This document shows, in pieces, positions 20,935 through 32,440 of a stretch of DNA of 64,000 nucleotides (position 1 is the first letter of the stretch; the number at the start of each line of letters is the position of its first letter). The DNA is from Megaleporinus macrocephalus. Lineage: Eukaryota; Chordata; Actinopteri; Characiformes; Anostomidae. A program made the translations under genes and the position numbers. The notes beneath the pieces are model-generated. The model did no database searches, was not told the DNA's origin, and saw only the letters and a list, made by a program, of their open reading frames with translations. The stretch covers positions 14,890,841 to 14,954,840 of the forward strand of contig CM038726.1 of the NCBI GenBank assembly GCA_021613375.1, given 5' to 3'.

Positions 20935-22720
20935 AGTGATTTCTGTCATCAGAGCCAATCTGCGGAGATTAGCTCCCCTAAATTACAGGGGATGATCTGT
21001 GTATGCCTTCGACCCCTCCAATCACTCTCAACTATCACCAGCGAGACCTCTGACCCCTGACCCGTCACCCCTCCTCTGTCTGCCCGAGCACACTGTTTAG
21101 AGATTACAGCAGCTAAAACCTTGTGCTACTTTAGGGTCTTTTGCACTGGCTGTGTTTGTGTGGGAGAGGCCGTGAAAGAGAGGCTCCTTCTGTTTTGCTG
21201 TCTTTCGTCGTCTTTGAATGGGTTCGCTTAAATAGACTAGTCTGATGATGTTGCTTGTGTTCACTGAATGCAGAACCAACTGCTTTTCTCACATTACTAA
21301 ACATTGTTTGGCCAGTTTCTGTGAGAACCGTTGAAAGTGGGGGCCTAACAATACACTCAGTCCACCATTCAGTGTGAAGTCTGTGCTGTTTTCCTTTCAA
21401 AAAGGCATGTGATTCAATGAGCTGTTGAGTTAGAGATAGGGCTGCACCCTGTCTAGAATGACCACACCCACCAACCCTGCCTTCACTGGTCAGCATTTCA
21501 CAGCGAGCGCCGTGTAGTACATGAACAAGTATAAATGTGTTGAAGTTAGCTTAATCAGACTGGTGATGCAAAGCTGATGGCCATATAAAAGAAATATTAG
21601 AGAAGCCTACAGTGTTTCTGACAGGTCTGTATTGGACAGTTAATGCTGAATCCCTGTGAGTTTGCTAAGTCCGCGTGCAGGTCAGCAGTCCTCCATGCAT
21701 CCTCTCTGCTGCCCCTTCCACCGTTCTTTGCTAACAAGCCTTCCCACGCTGCTTCCTCTGCAGTTCTAAATGCACTGCTTCTTCCTCCACAGTCCTCATC
21801 CAGGTTTGCCACGCTTTCTGTTTTGAGTTCATGGTAGCACAATTTTATTGACCTTAAAAGTAATATCTCTGTTGTGCAGTAATATATATTATAATTGAGA
21901 GTAATTGTGTGAGCCACATATGGTTTAAAAGGGTTCAAAGGAAGGGTGCAAGTAAAGAATGCATAGTGTAACTGATGTGAAGCAACACTCTTACAAAGCA
22001 GCAAACACTAATTAAAGTTAAATACCAGCACCTTGTGTAGCATTTCCAGACTGCTAAACATGAGTGAGTGAGTGAGTTGCAAGACAGGGCCTTGAGGTGC
22101 TTTGCATTTAATAGAATCCAGTTAGGTGTGGCAAGCATCCACACGTTTAAACAACAATTTAAACAATTCAAGAAACATTGAAAATAAGATTTTTTAGCAG
22201 TCACTGTTTTCCAGAGTAGTTCACATTTTGGCACCATAGCTTCAGAGCTGCATATTAGTTCCACGTAGTATAAGCAGCATGTATATCTGTTGCACGTCAC
22301 TGCTACTGAGACTCAAACAGTCAGTGCCACTTCTGGCGGGACTTCAATGAAGGAACAAATCTGTTAGCTTGCTTAAAGAGGAGAGTCATATACTTCTAAA
22401 CCTCATTCTCCACAAAATCATTTGTCACAGAGATTCTTCCAAAATTCTTAAGTCTGTTTTATTAGCTTAAGCTGGACAAGAAGAATTCTTCAATGCTTCC
22501 TTCTAACCATAAGGCAATATTAGTTTGCGTTCTTCTCCAGCTGAATTTCCCGTTATCCAAGCCCAGGATAAATATGGCAACTTGTGAATGCCTGTTATTA
22601 CCTCTGTTTAAGTAAATCACTCAAAATAGACTCGAATGTTGGAATGAGCACCTGTGGTGAACAATAGTATCGTTTATCATGGATGATCAGAACATTTCGT
22701 ACTTGAAGATGTAATTCAGC
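20935..22720. other. No gene; complex block at 20940-21090
   Basis: The segment 20940-21090, including GCGGAGATTAGCTCCCCTAA and a self-complementary CCCCTAAATTACAGGGG, is complex and could be a conserved element. The rest is unique sequence with a GAGT tetranucleotide run at 22062-22077. The longer minus frames at 21131-21496, 21597-22004 and 21935-22300 have no recognisable domains and no splice support. Confidence 0.4.
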
Positions 22721-22722
22721 TA

Positions 22723-23050
22723 CAGTGGGGTCCAAAAAAGTCTGGGACCACTGGTGAAGAGTGCTTCCAGGTTGCATTGCTTTCTCTTAAAATGCAGAGG
22801 GTTTTTTTGTTACAGATTGTAGTATCAGTGTAACAGTTTGAGTGAAATGTTTTTTTTTTTTTTCATATGATTTGATTTTTTTCGCTCAAAGGCCTGAATA
22901 GTGAGCAGGGGAAAAACAACTTAAATATTTCTCCATTATTGTACTTTTTATTGGTTTTTGTTGGTCTTATATCTACTTATTTTTATTCTGAACCTTCCAT
23001 GTGTTTACTAGTTGATATGAAGAAAGAAAAATCCAAATTGGACCCAACTG
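22723..23050. mobile_element. Tc1-type non-autonomous element (CAGTGGGGTCCAAAA ends)
   Basis: The left terminus CAGTGGGGTCCAAAAAAGTC starts at 22723 directly after a TA dinucleotide, as expected of Tc1/mariner insertions. A diverged inverse (AAATTGGACCCAACTG) ends at 23050. The interior of about 330 bp contains a T run and no transposase. Confidence 0.6.
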
Positions 23051-23960
23051 TTCATTGCTGCGTCACTATTTGGACTGAACCCTCTGTATTTCCCCAAACT
23101 GTCAAGGAATTACACAAGTTTTCCGTGTGGAATCAGCACTATCACTGCAATGTAAGCTTGTGATAGGCTGAATCTGTGTTGAGGAAATGGCTCCTTAAAA
23201 TATAAGGCCATGTACAACAGGTCATCCCTGCAGACATATTGCAATCAAGTCCTACTTTCAGAAGCCCCCTTCATGTTGGCTCTTCATATTTGTTTAGCTT
23301 TAGTGAAAGTAATTATAGATTAGACATGGGAATGTTTGGGGGGAGAATGAATGGGAGGATGGAGGTGACTGTCAGAATTCCCACATATACATGGAGTGAA
23401 CCATTTCTGGATTTGAGAGTGAAGAACATTTTAAAGTATATCTTAAAAAGCAGAAGCTCTGCATAATGTCAAGTTTCCATTTCTTTCTTTTTTTTTTTTT
23501 TTTTTGTTCATGCGTTCAAGCCAAGAACCATTTAGGAGCCCCTATTTTTAAGAAGGAAGCTAAGATGTGTTGAGCTTTATGTCAGAACAAAATCAGTGAT
23601 GAGCATGTATTTGCTGGCCATCTTGGCCCTCGAGGAGCGGCCCTGCTTGTTTTTGGAAAGACTGCAGGAAAAACACAGAGGGGTCTGGATAATTTGGTGA
23701 CATAGGAGGCCCCATGGCGTTCCGTTATCTGAGGACCACCCATCCGAGACTGGCCTGGACAAACAGAGGAGACGATGGCTGTAATACGCAGCAGATGGAG
23801 AGAGAGAGAGTGAGAGAAAGAGAGACAACATCAGCATGGATCCGCATTGGTGGTGGTCATTTGGTCATTCTTTTCTTCCATTAGCCACCTGGGCCCGCGG
23901 TGTTTAGTCAGCCTGGACCAGGGCTTGAGTTACATTTACTCTGCTTTGAAATAGCAAAAT
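23051..23960. promoter_or_regulatory. Unique sequence with candidate regulatory block at 23577-23900
   Basis: A poly-T tract lies at 23488-23505. The segment 23577-23780 (for example GGCCATCTTGGCCCTCGAGG, CCATGGCGTTCCGTTATCTG) is complex, GC-balanced and repeat-free, then enters GA-rich sequence at 23797-23826. Candidate conserved element only. Confidence 0.3.
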
Positions 23961-23967
23961 AGCTCAG

Positions 23968-24012
23968 CCTCTCTCTCTCTCTCCCTCTCTTTCTCTCTCT
24001 CTCCCTCTCTCT
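23968..24012. repeat. (CT)n microsatellite
   Basis: Interrupted CT/CCCTCT repeat of about 45 bp. Confidence 0.9.
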
Positions 24013-24553
24013 GACACATGTACTTCCATGCTTAAGTGTGAACTGTAGATCTTCTGGCATATTTGAACATGCCTTCAACCTGTCAGTAGGATGGGAAGAA
24101 TGATGGAATGATAAACAAGCTGATGTGAGCTACATCTCCTTTGTATATCCACAGAATCGGTCCGTTCCCAACAGTTCCTTACTAAAATAAACACTGGGAC
24201 CAAAGAACCTCTATCCATAAAATATAACGGTGTAGATGTAAGAATGGATAAACCTACTTCTTTCAGTAAAAATGGCTAAAGCTAGCCAAAATAGCAGCAA
24301 CAATGTTTAGTCACAATATTAACACAACACCTTTTTACTGCTAGTGCTCAGGGGAATTAAAAGACCAGTTAGTTTAAAGGGGCATTTACTCTTATTTTTC
24401 AAAACAAATCTGCACAATTCAGTCACTGAAGTGTAAATAAAGTCATTCAGAGTGGAGTAATTGATTCTTTAGAGCTAGTGAAACTAAAAAATAAAATAAA
24501 GTAAAATAAAATAATTGTCATAAACAATGTCCCAACAATTTTGGATATTGATA
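24013..24553. other. No feature recognised
   Basis: Unique AT-rich sequence with an AAATAAAATAAAGTAAAAT run near 24487-24510. No exon supported. Confidence 0.4.
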
Positions 24554-24608
24554 TACACTACCGGTCAAAAGTTTTAGAACTGTTTAAAAACGTTTGGCTG
24601 GTAGTGTA
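24554..24608. mobile_element. Minimal fold-back of TACACTACC-type transposon termini
   Basis: Arms 24554-24575 and 24587-24608 are 22 nt inverted repeats with three mismatches, separated by 11 nt. The arm begins TACACTACCGGTCAAAAG, a Tc1-like terminus pattern, and is the same word tandemly repeated at 30478-30628. It is a deletion derivative with almost no interior. Confidence 0.75.
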
Positions 24609-24754
24609 CTAAAACTTTATATATAAACTGGTATATAAACAAACCCATTTTTGTTTGAATGCTGTTGGGAATGCTTGATGACCCTAATAATAAATGCTAA
24701 TAAAATGCTTTCTATAAAAACATGTATATAGCTAAAATCATTGTATAAAACGTA

Positions 24755-24800
24755 TAAAAATCGTCCGATACCGATACATGGCTGATCGATCCTTCCATCT
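24755..24800. repeat. Diverged ATCGGCCGAT-type repeat relic
   Basis: ATCGTCCGATACCGATAC followed by GGCTGATCGATCC resembles the arms of the inverted repeat at 336-399. The ends are not definable. Confidence 0.45.
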
Positions 24801-26400
24801 CTAATTATGCATATTATGGCTGAAATACCCAAAGTCCTTGCAATCACTTGCTGAGGAACATTGAGTTGCAGCTTCGACCCATCCTTGCTCATAAAAGCTG
24901 GATGGTCATTTTATACCCGAGTTAGTATCACTTTGCATTTTCATCTGTTTCAATATTTCACAATGTTTCTAGTCGTAAATTGCTCCCTCCCAATTTTGTT
25001 GGACTGTGTTCTAGTCATTAATTTCAGAATGAATGTATATTTCTCAAAAACAAGAAAGTTGATAAGATGAAACCTTAAACATTTGATCTTTGTATTGTTT
25101 ACATTCAAAAACAAACCGAAGTAGATTTATAAAATTAATGCTTTCTATGCTGCCCCATATTCTGTGAAATTGGGTTTGTTTATGTAATGGTAATAATGGT
25201 CTAACAGCAGCTTTGAGCACTGTTTAATTGGGTTACAGTGGCCTGCATGTACCCCTCCACCACCACTGAATTAAAAAAAAAAATGTTTTAGGCCAAAACC
25301 CAGAGGCCAGGCAGAACCCAGACGCCAGGCAGTGTGTTCGTGACTGTTTCATATAATAGATTTCTGTGAGGTAGGTTTTAGAAACTTTGGCTGTTTGGTT
25401 CCCATCACTACCACTGTGAATAGTTCTGAATGGAGCGTTTTACACCTCACTATTCTGTTTATATCCTAATCATTCAGTTATGCAGAACTTTGGAGAAATT
25501 AATTTTAGGACTTTTACTTTTACACAAAGGGCCCGTCTTTTAACGCAGTACCAGAAGTGGGCCAATAAATCAAACGAGGCTAATTCATCAATCACATCCT
25601 CCCACTGTCCTCACTGGCAAATTCCCCAAACCATACTGTACGTTTCCCGTAACCTTTTCAAAGAGTTACGTCATGAAATCATGAAAGCTGAGGGTGTATT
25701 TTCTGTGCTTTGAGTTTTGCAGTGCTGATAGCTTGACATATTGCTCATTCTGGCATGTAGCTGAGTTCATGTCCTTTGGAACGGTGGTATAATAAAAGCT
25801 CAAAATAGGTAGTTTGAGTTGAGTTTGAAATGAAAGAAGAGAGCTTCACCAATTAATTTGCCAAATTGAGTTTTACAGTGCTTGTTTGCCTTGAGAGTAA
25901 GCTTAGCAGCAGGACTTTGCATTCGTTTGACTAGAATAGACAAAGTAAGAGACAGATAGACTCCAAGAAAGGGCTTAACCCTAATGGGGCGTAACTATTG
26001 GTCATGCAAAGGGAGAAGTGGGGTCCATGGTGCAGGGGAACAAGCAGCATCCAGACACCCTAAAATCATTACTGGACCACTCATATTGATACTGCCTCTG
26101 TTGTATATCCATAACACACAAAGAGGTTCACTTTCTTAACAATATACCAGACCTGACCCTCTCATTCACTGTGCATCTCATCCGTACTCACAGTTTTATC
26201 ATCCTTCACTTCATTACAAATGTTTATTATTGACAATTTTAAAATCTTGATCAAAAAGATTCTTTTCAACTGTATGTAAATATATTTTTATTAATGAGTG
26301 TGCATTTATTGGAATTCCAGTCACACCAGTCATTAACTATATCTAAAATATGTTTCAGTAAAAAGTAGCAAGTTCTAAATATAATTTTCATACTTTTACA
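24801..26400. other. Unique sequence, no gene recognised
   Basis: The block 25440-25730 is complex. Its plus frame 25480-25713 is open for 77 codons but has no domain I know. The direct repeat CAGAGGCCAGGCAGAACC / CAGACGCCAGGCAGTGTG at 25301-25336 is a small local duplication. Confidence 0.4.
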
Positions 26401-26404
26401 TATT

Positions 26405-26720
26405 TATACATATTTTACATATTCTGGGCGGTCAGTATTAAGAAGACCAGCAGCTTCTATTTGTGATTTGCAAATTTTACACATTCTTGTAGACTCATAG
26501 CATTAAGCTGTTATCTCACAGTGGAACACCTGTGGATTGTTTGAAATCTGAAATTAGATTAAGGCTTAATTTTCTTCTCTTTCTCAGAGATGAAAACTTT
26601 AGGCACTGTTTATCTTCTGACTGTATTGAAGATCTACTAGGTCTGCACAGTTGTTAGGAGGTCCATTTTCTGTATAATTTTTAAAACTCCAAGTTTGGAA
26701 ATTCCACTTATTAAATTATC
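26405..26720 (-). mobile_element. Probable strongly degraded Tc1-like fragment
   Basis: Minus-strand text such as ACAGGTGTTCCACTGTGAG, GAGTCTACAAGAATGTGT and AAGCTGCTGGTCTTCTTAAT parallels in order the better copy at 19745-20045. Divergence is high, and it could be a related but different family. Confidence 0.4.
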
Positions 26721-26802
26721 TTTCGTTGCTGTTGCTCCTTAAACTCTTGTACTTAATGGTCATTTAAAAATGGATATTAAAGAAATGAAGGGGATATTAA
26801 AG

Positions 26803-26838
26803 AAATATATGTCCCAGTGGTGTATGGGACATATATTT
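26803..26838. repeat. Short perfect hairpin
   Basis: Arms 26803-26816 (AAATATATGTCCCA) and 26825-26838 are exact inverses with an 8-nt loop. It lies just after a direct GGATATTAAAGAAAT duplication (26772-26786, 26792-26806). Confidence 0.8.
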
Positions 26839-27039
26839 TATATATTTATAAGTAAATGAGCAAAACACTATATTTACAGTCTTTTTGTGCATAGAGGGGC
26901 ATTCATTTGTTTTTCAAATTTATTTCTTTGCTTATAATTAAATGAATAATTATCCACTGTTGTTTAAAACTGAATATTATTGTATTAATATTTGAATTAC
27001 TCATTCTTTGTCATTTTTATTTTCCTGTATATTTTACGT

Positions 27040-27190
27040 TTAGCAGATGACCATTTTATAAAAGTTTCATGATGAACCGACCAATAGAAATGCTCAGAAA
27101 TTACTTTGAATAAAGTCTATTAACACCAGTCTAAAGGTTTGCCCTCTCCTTAAGTTATTCTTTTGGAGGTACTTGTTTTTCTTTGGACAG
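27040..27190. repeat. Dispersed repeat with TTTCATGATGAA-CCAATAGAAA core
   Basis: GTTTCATGATGAACCGACCA and CAATAGAAATGCTCAGAA recur in diverged form at 50870-50960 and, inverted, at 54770-54830. At least three copies in one window show a dispersed family, class unknown. Confidence 0.6.
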
Positions 27191-27372
27191 TGATGACACA
27201 TATAGTGTTGCCATAAAGCATATTAGAGTATTTTGTTGTGGTTAAGGCTGAAGGTGGAAACTTCATCAACTTTTTTTTTTTTTAATTAACTGTCAAGTCG
27301 ATTGTAGCAAAACAAAAGGAATGTAGTTCCCTCACACTTACTACAACAAATACAAGAAAAAAATGCTACATG

Positions 27373-27600
27373 TCACTTGGAAAAATGGCTGGGTAAATCA
27401 AGGTCTCGGTCCATGGTGACCAAATAACCAGTGGCGCTGAACCCATGCTCAGCACCTTGTAAATTGAAAACAGATGCACCGTCACCGAAATGATGGAGCA
27501 AAAACATATGCGTCGCACTTTTTGTCAGTGTCGTCCCTAAACAGAAAACCTGCCGCGACATTTCAGAGATATCGTCTTGGTGTTGTTTGGAAGGTGACAC
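27373..27600 (-). CDS. Unrecognised ORF fragment
   Basis: An open frame of 76 codons. The first codon of the open stretch is GTG, not ATG; the first true ATG gives about 62 residues (MSRQVFCLGTTLTKSATHMF...) ending DLPSHFSK. Codon text is richer in CpG than the flanks (GCGACGCAT), which suggests former coding or a transposon source. No domain recognised. It lies 50 bp below a second minus-strand ORF and may be part of the same broken gene. Confidence 0.2.
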   Translation of the reverse strand: MSPSKQHQDDISEMSRQVFCLGTTLTKSATHMFLLHHFGDGASVFNLQGAEHGFSATGYLVTMDRDLDLPSHFSK

Positions 27601-27649
27601 TTATATAAGACATATTAATTCATATTAGTACTAATTAAGCTATAGTTCC

Positions 27650-27940
27650 TTAATTAAAAAAAACCAAAACATCCATTATTGTTGCCCAGCGACCTGGCTT
27701 TAGTGTGGCTCCTTTTCTAAAACGAGGTTTAGGTTCTCTGCGCAGGAATAATATAACATGAAAGTCCTTTCTTTCAGTGGCGACACCTGCACTGACCACA
27801 ACATTGACGTTTGGGGCAAATAGGGTAATTTCATCCAAGTTCATTACAAAGGAGCTGTGTTTGGAACCCCACTGCCTGTCAAATTCAAGCAGCAGACCAC
27901 ACCTGACGTTCTTTATTAATTCCAGATCTGAGTTCAACAT
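27650..27940 (-). CDS. Unrecognised small ORF (96 aa), possibly part of a decayed gene
   Basis: Starts at a real ATG (27940-27938) with an in-frame TAA three codons upstream, and ends at TAA after MDVLVFFN. The protein is mixed in composition, with LLLEFDRQWGSKHSSFVMNL and FHVILFLRREPKPRFRKGA; no signal peptide or known motif. The neighbouring minus-strand ORF at 27373-27600 is close and similar in base composition, so both may derive from one mobile element or pseudogene. I do not assign a function. Confidence 0.25.
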   Translation of the reverse strand: MLNSDLELIKNVRCGLLLEFDRQWGSKHSSFVMNLDEITLFAPNVNVVVSAGVATERKDFHVILFLRREPKPRFRKGATLKPGRWATIMDVLVFFN

Positions 27941-28765
27941 GATTGTTTAATGGGCAGGTTTGGCAAATAGTAATTAGTGGTAACTCTTTACCCCATACTT
28001 CTCAGTAAATGCTAACTGATGTAAAATGTCTCTCTTAATGTCACATTCAGTTTTCTGCAAATATGTACACTCTGGCATTTGGCTGTGCAGTGTAATTAAT
28101 GACTTTTAATTTGATCATTGTTGTTTATTTAAATGAACATTTCTAATTATTAGATTGGGTGTAATGACACTCTGTTTATGTTCATTTTCTTGAAAGGTTA
28201 ATAAAATATGTGAGGGTTAAAGCATTAGTTTGAGCTGATGTCATGTTTGCTGTTAAGATAATAAATCACAGTAAGTCTTTGTAATTATTAATAGTAAAAA
28301 TGATCAATTGCATATGTATCACAGCTTATGCATATCACCAAGAGTTAAGCTGGGTTGAAGAATCTGGTAGAGCAAAATCACCAGCACTCAGTGTTTTACG
28401 AAAACCCAATCTGGACTTAATTAGAATTGTGTATTTTCTCAAACAAGTGTGGCTTAGTAGACTTGTGTTCTCAATATTGTCTCAGAATTTTTAACTAATA
28501 CCCCAAAATAATGGCATCCCTGCTGGAAAAAAACATAATAGAGACTATTACTACTAAGTGATGGCCATTACTGACTGGTGGTAGTTGGTGTTTGTACTGA
28601 TGGGTTGATATCACAGTGTAAAGGATTATCATAGGTTGTAGAGGATTGATATCAGATGTATTTGATGGTTTCCTAATGGGATCCAAAGGAGACTTACAGG
28701 GGACTGGTTATGACCACCAAATCCCATCAGTAAGCAAAACCCTCAGTCTCTCCTCATTGTCATTG
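27941..28765. other. No feature recognised
   Basis: Unique AT-rich sequence. The short open frames at 28300-28494 and 28495-28686 have no domain. Confidence 0.4.
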
Positions 28766-28769
28766 TAGC

Positions 28770-29095
28770 CCAAATTTCAACAATAAATGTCATTATTTCG
28801 ACATAGGAGGTCCAAATCTCTATAATGAATGCCCTTATTTTGATATAGGAAGTCCAGGTTTGGAGAATAAAGATCATTATTTTTTTATAGGAAGTCCAAG
28901 ACTAAAGGTGAAATAGGAAATTATGGAACAAATGTAATTATTTTGACATAAAAAAATCTACATTTTGAGAGTGTAGCTCATAATTTTTATGCAAAGGGCC
29001 ACAATTTCAGAATAATTATCTAATTTCGACATAATAAAAACAGATTTTTTGCAAGATTGTGTACCTATTTTGACCTTGCCTTATGATTTCTGAAT
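28770..29095. repeat. Degenerate 42-bp minisatellite
   Basis: Three consecutive units start with CCAAATTT/CCAAATCT/CCAGGTTT at 28770, 28812 and 28854, exactly 42 bp apart, each ending ATAGGAGGT or ATAGGAAGT. Decayed units continue to about 29095 (ATTTTGACATAAAAAAAT, AATTTCGACATAATAAAAAC). Confidence 0.7.
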
Positions 29096-29099
29096 AATA

Positions 29100-29560
29100 C
29101 TAACTATTACTTGACAAATCACTGCCCTGAAAGATCTGATGATTACATATATCATTGAACAATGTGACGTATTTAAAATAGAACAGATTATAGGCTATAA
29201 AAATAAAACCATGATGTAATGATGAAAGCTCCATTGATGTGGGTAAATCTCCAAATGCCATGGGACCACAACAGCAGCCCTTAGAGGTGATGTATGTCAT
29301 TAATAAGAGTCAGAGAAGGTGGTCAACAGTCAACATTTTTTCCAACATCTTAGAAATAAACAACGTAGATGCACAGCAAGGAAATAGAACTACTGCAACA
29401 TGAACTGAAAGAATCAAGTAGACCACCCATGAACTCCCAGACCCGCCCCACCAGTTCATTTCTCCTCTCTTGCAATGGATAAGGAACTCTGTGGCTTTTC
29501 CCTCTTTTTCCTGTGGAACTAAGTCTGGAATATGAAGAGCACGCTACTTAAATTCCTTGG
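29100..29560. other. No feature recognised
   Basis: Unique sequence between the 42-bp minisatellite and the complex block. The minus frame at 29100-29300 has no domain. Confidence 0.4.
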
Positions 29561-29564
29561 CATT

Positions 29565-30250
29565 AAATTAAAATGACAGGTGTGTCAATATATCAGTCGA
29601 ATGGAAGGCTGTCCTTACAAAAACAGTCTGGTAAATGGGCTTTCAAGTGCGCTCAATCATTTTGGAAAATCATTTCTATTTTCCTTTCTAACCGTTCCCT
29701 AAACTCTGCACGAGATCAGGCTGAGCTTTGTCGTTATTTAGAGCCTACAATTTCCTGCGATTAAATGCCACTAAAACCACTGGTTTGAAATGATTATGGG
29801 CTGCTGGGCACTAAAACGAGATTTAGAGCGCTTTAAAGATAGGGAGTCGTGTAAATCCGTGATGGTATCGAATGCAGCTCCGCGCTCTCAGAATCCTTGC
29901 CATGTGTTTCTTTGATGAACTGGTCCGATGAACACTTTGGAGCGGCTCTCCCTGAACCCTCGGACACCCGCCACTCTCCGCCGCCTTTAAGAAGAGTTTA
30001 GTGTAGATCTTGGGAGCGTGAAGCCGAGGCGTTTCAGGCGGAATGTTTAAGTTGGGTAACCCCATGGGCTAATAAACCAAACAGAGGTAAACCGTGCAAA
30101 ACGGCCGCAATGAAATCCAGGCTAAGTAAACGAACCACGGTTTACAAGAATCATTTAAGAAGAGTCAAAGAAGAGAGGAGAGAGGGGAAAAATGCGTGAA
30201 ACGCTAATGCGAAGCAGGTGATGAGTTTTTAAACCTTGTCGGGTCAAATG
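29565..30250. promoter_or_regulatory. Candidate conserved non-coding block
   Basis: About 690 bp free of repeats with balanced composition and motifs such as TGACAGGTGTGTCA (partly palindromic TGACA/TGTCA, MEIS/TGIF-like), GCGATTAAATG and GGGTAACCCCATGGGC. The CpG level is above the surrounding DNA between 29815 and 30060. The minus frame at 29823-30065 lacks any domain. Called on complexity and motifs only. Confidence 0.35.
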
Positions 30251-30423
30251 CAAAATGTGACCGTTTTATTGGATGCCTATTTAGAGCCATTAGCCTGTTA
30301 GTGTGTTAGAATGGGGTGGTTGGGGTTTCGCAGTAAACTCTAATGTAGAGGAGTGCAAGCAGGACATCTTTCACACTTTCACACTTTTTTATATATAAGA
30401 TGGGATCAGTAAATCATACTGTT
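30251..30423. other. No feature recognised
   Basis: Unique spacer between the complex block and the hairpin. Confidence 0.4.
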
Positions 30424-30470
30424 ACAAATTGCATACCAGAACAAAGTCTTTCTTCTGGTATGCAATTTGT
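30424..30470. repeat. Perfect 18-bp stem hairpin
   Basis: 30424-30441 (ACAAATTGCATACCAGAA) is the exact reverse complement of 30453-30470, with an 11-nt loop. It directly precedes the tandem transposon-end repeat and the big satellite. The stem is short for a microRNA precursor; a fold-back transposon remnant is likelier. Confidence 0.85.
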
Positions 30471-30477
30471 GTGTATA

Positions 30478-30628
30478 TACACTACTGTTTTAGATACACT
30501 ACCAATCAAACATTTTAGTACACTACCAGTCAAACGTTTTAGATACACTACCAGTCAAACGTTTTAGATACACTACCAGTCAAACGTTTTAGATACACTA
30601 CCAGTCAAACGTTTTAGTACACTACCAG
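30478..30628. repeat. Tandem repeat of a 25-bp transposon-terminus word
   Basis: ACACTACCAGTCAAACGTTT recurs about six times with 22-25 bp spacing, joined by TAGATAC or TAGTAC. The word is the same terminus that forms the fold-back at 24554-24608. A single-end sequence has thus become a small satellite. Confidence 0.85.
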
Positions 30629-31599
30629 CTAACCATATAAACATAACTAATATACACACTTTACTAACCTTCATCTCAACTCACCATCACATTGACTTAC
30701 TTTAACTAGTCATTACATATAACCATAACTAACATACACGCTTTACTAGCCTTCATCTAAACTCTCCATCACACTGACTTACTTTCTTAACTAGTCATTA
30801 CATATAACCATAACTAACATACACACTTTACTAGCCTTCATCTCAACTCACCATCACACTGACTTACTTCTACTAGTCATTACATATAACCATAACTAAC
30901 ATACACGCTTTACTAGCCGTCATCTAAACTACCATCACACTGACTTACTTCTACTAGTCATTACATATAACCATTACTAACATACACACTTTACTAGCCG
31001 TCATCTAAACTACCATCACACTGACTTACTTTCTTAACTAGTCATTACATATAACCATAACTAACATACACATTTTACTAGCCGTCATCTAAACTACCAT
31101 CACACTGACTTACTTTAGTCATTACATATAACCATAACTAACATACACGCTTTACTAGCCTTCATCTCAACACACCATCACACTGACTTACTTTCTTAAC
31201 TAGTCATTACATATAACCATAACTAACATACACACTTTACTAGCCGTCATCTAAACTACCATCACACTGACTTACTTTCTTAACTAGTCATTACATATAA
31301 CCATAACTAACATACACACTTTACTAGCCGTCATCTAAACTACCATCACACTGACTTACTTTCTTAACTAGTCATTACATATAACCATAACTAACATACA
31401 CGCTTTACTAGCCGTCATCTAAACTACCATCACACTGACTTACTTTCTTAACTAGTCATTACATATAACCATAACTAACATACACACTTTACTAGCCGTC
31501 ATCTAAACTACCATCACACTGACTTACTTTCTTAACTAGTCATTACATATAACCATAACTAACATACACGCTTTACTAGCCGTCATCTAAACTACCATC

Positions 31600-32440
31600 A
31601 CACTGACTTACTTTAGTCATTACATATAACCATAACTAACATACACGCTTTACTAGCCGTCATCTAAACTACCATCACACTGACTTACTTTAGTCATTAC
31701 ATATAACCATAACTAACATACACGCTTTACTAGCCTTCATCTCAACACACCATCACACTGACTTACTTTCTTAACTAGTTATTACATATAACCACAACTA
31801 ACATACACACTTTACTAGCCTTCATCTCAACTCTCCATCACACTGACTTACTTTCTTAACTAGTCATTACATATAACCATAACTAACATACACACTTTAC
31901 TAGCCGTCATCTAAACTACCATCACACTGACTTACTTTCTTAACTAGTCATTACATATAACCATAACTAACATACACGCTTTACTAGCCGTCATCTAAAC
32001 TACCATCACACTGACTTACTTTCTTAACTAGTCATTACATATAACCATAACTAACATACACACTTTACTAGCCGTCATCTAAACTACCATCACACTGACT
32101 TACTTTCTTAACTAGTCATTACATATAACCATAACTAACATACATGCTTAACTAGCCGTCATCTAAACTACCATCACACTGACTTACTTTAGTCATTACA
32201 TATAACCATAACTAACATACACGCTTTACTAGCCGTCATCTAAACTACCATCACACTGACTTACTTTAGTCATTACATATAACCATAACTAACATACACG
32301 CTTTACTAGCCTTCATCTCAACACACCATCACACTGACTTACTTTCTTAACTAGTCATTACATATAACCACAACTAACATACACACTTTACTAGCCTTCA
32401 TCTCAACTCTCCATCACACTGACTTACTTTCTTAAGTAGT
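31600..32440. repeat. Higher-order duplication in the satellite (about 574-bp offset)
   Basis: The run of short TTTAGTCATT units followed by CATCTCAACACACC, an ACCACAACTAAC unit and CAACTCTCCATC occurs near 31600-31860 and again near 32170-32440, offset about 574-576 bp. Confidence 0.75.

Noticed and set aside
30424..30470. microRNA precursor
   Set aside because: The stem is only 18 bp with an 11-nt loop and continues into transposon-like repeats; a fold-back relic is the better explanation.
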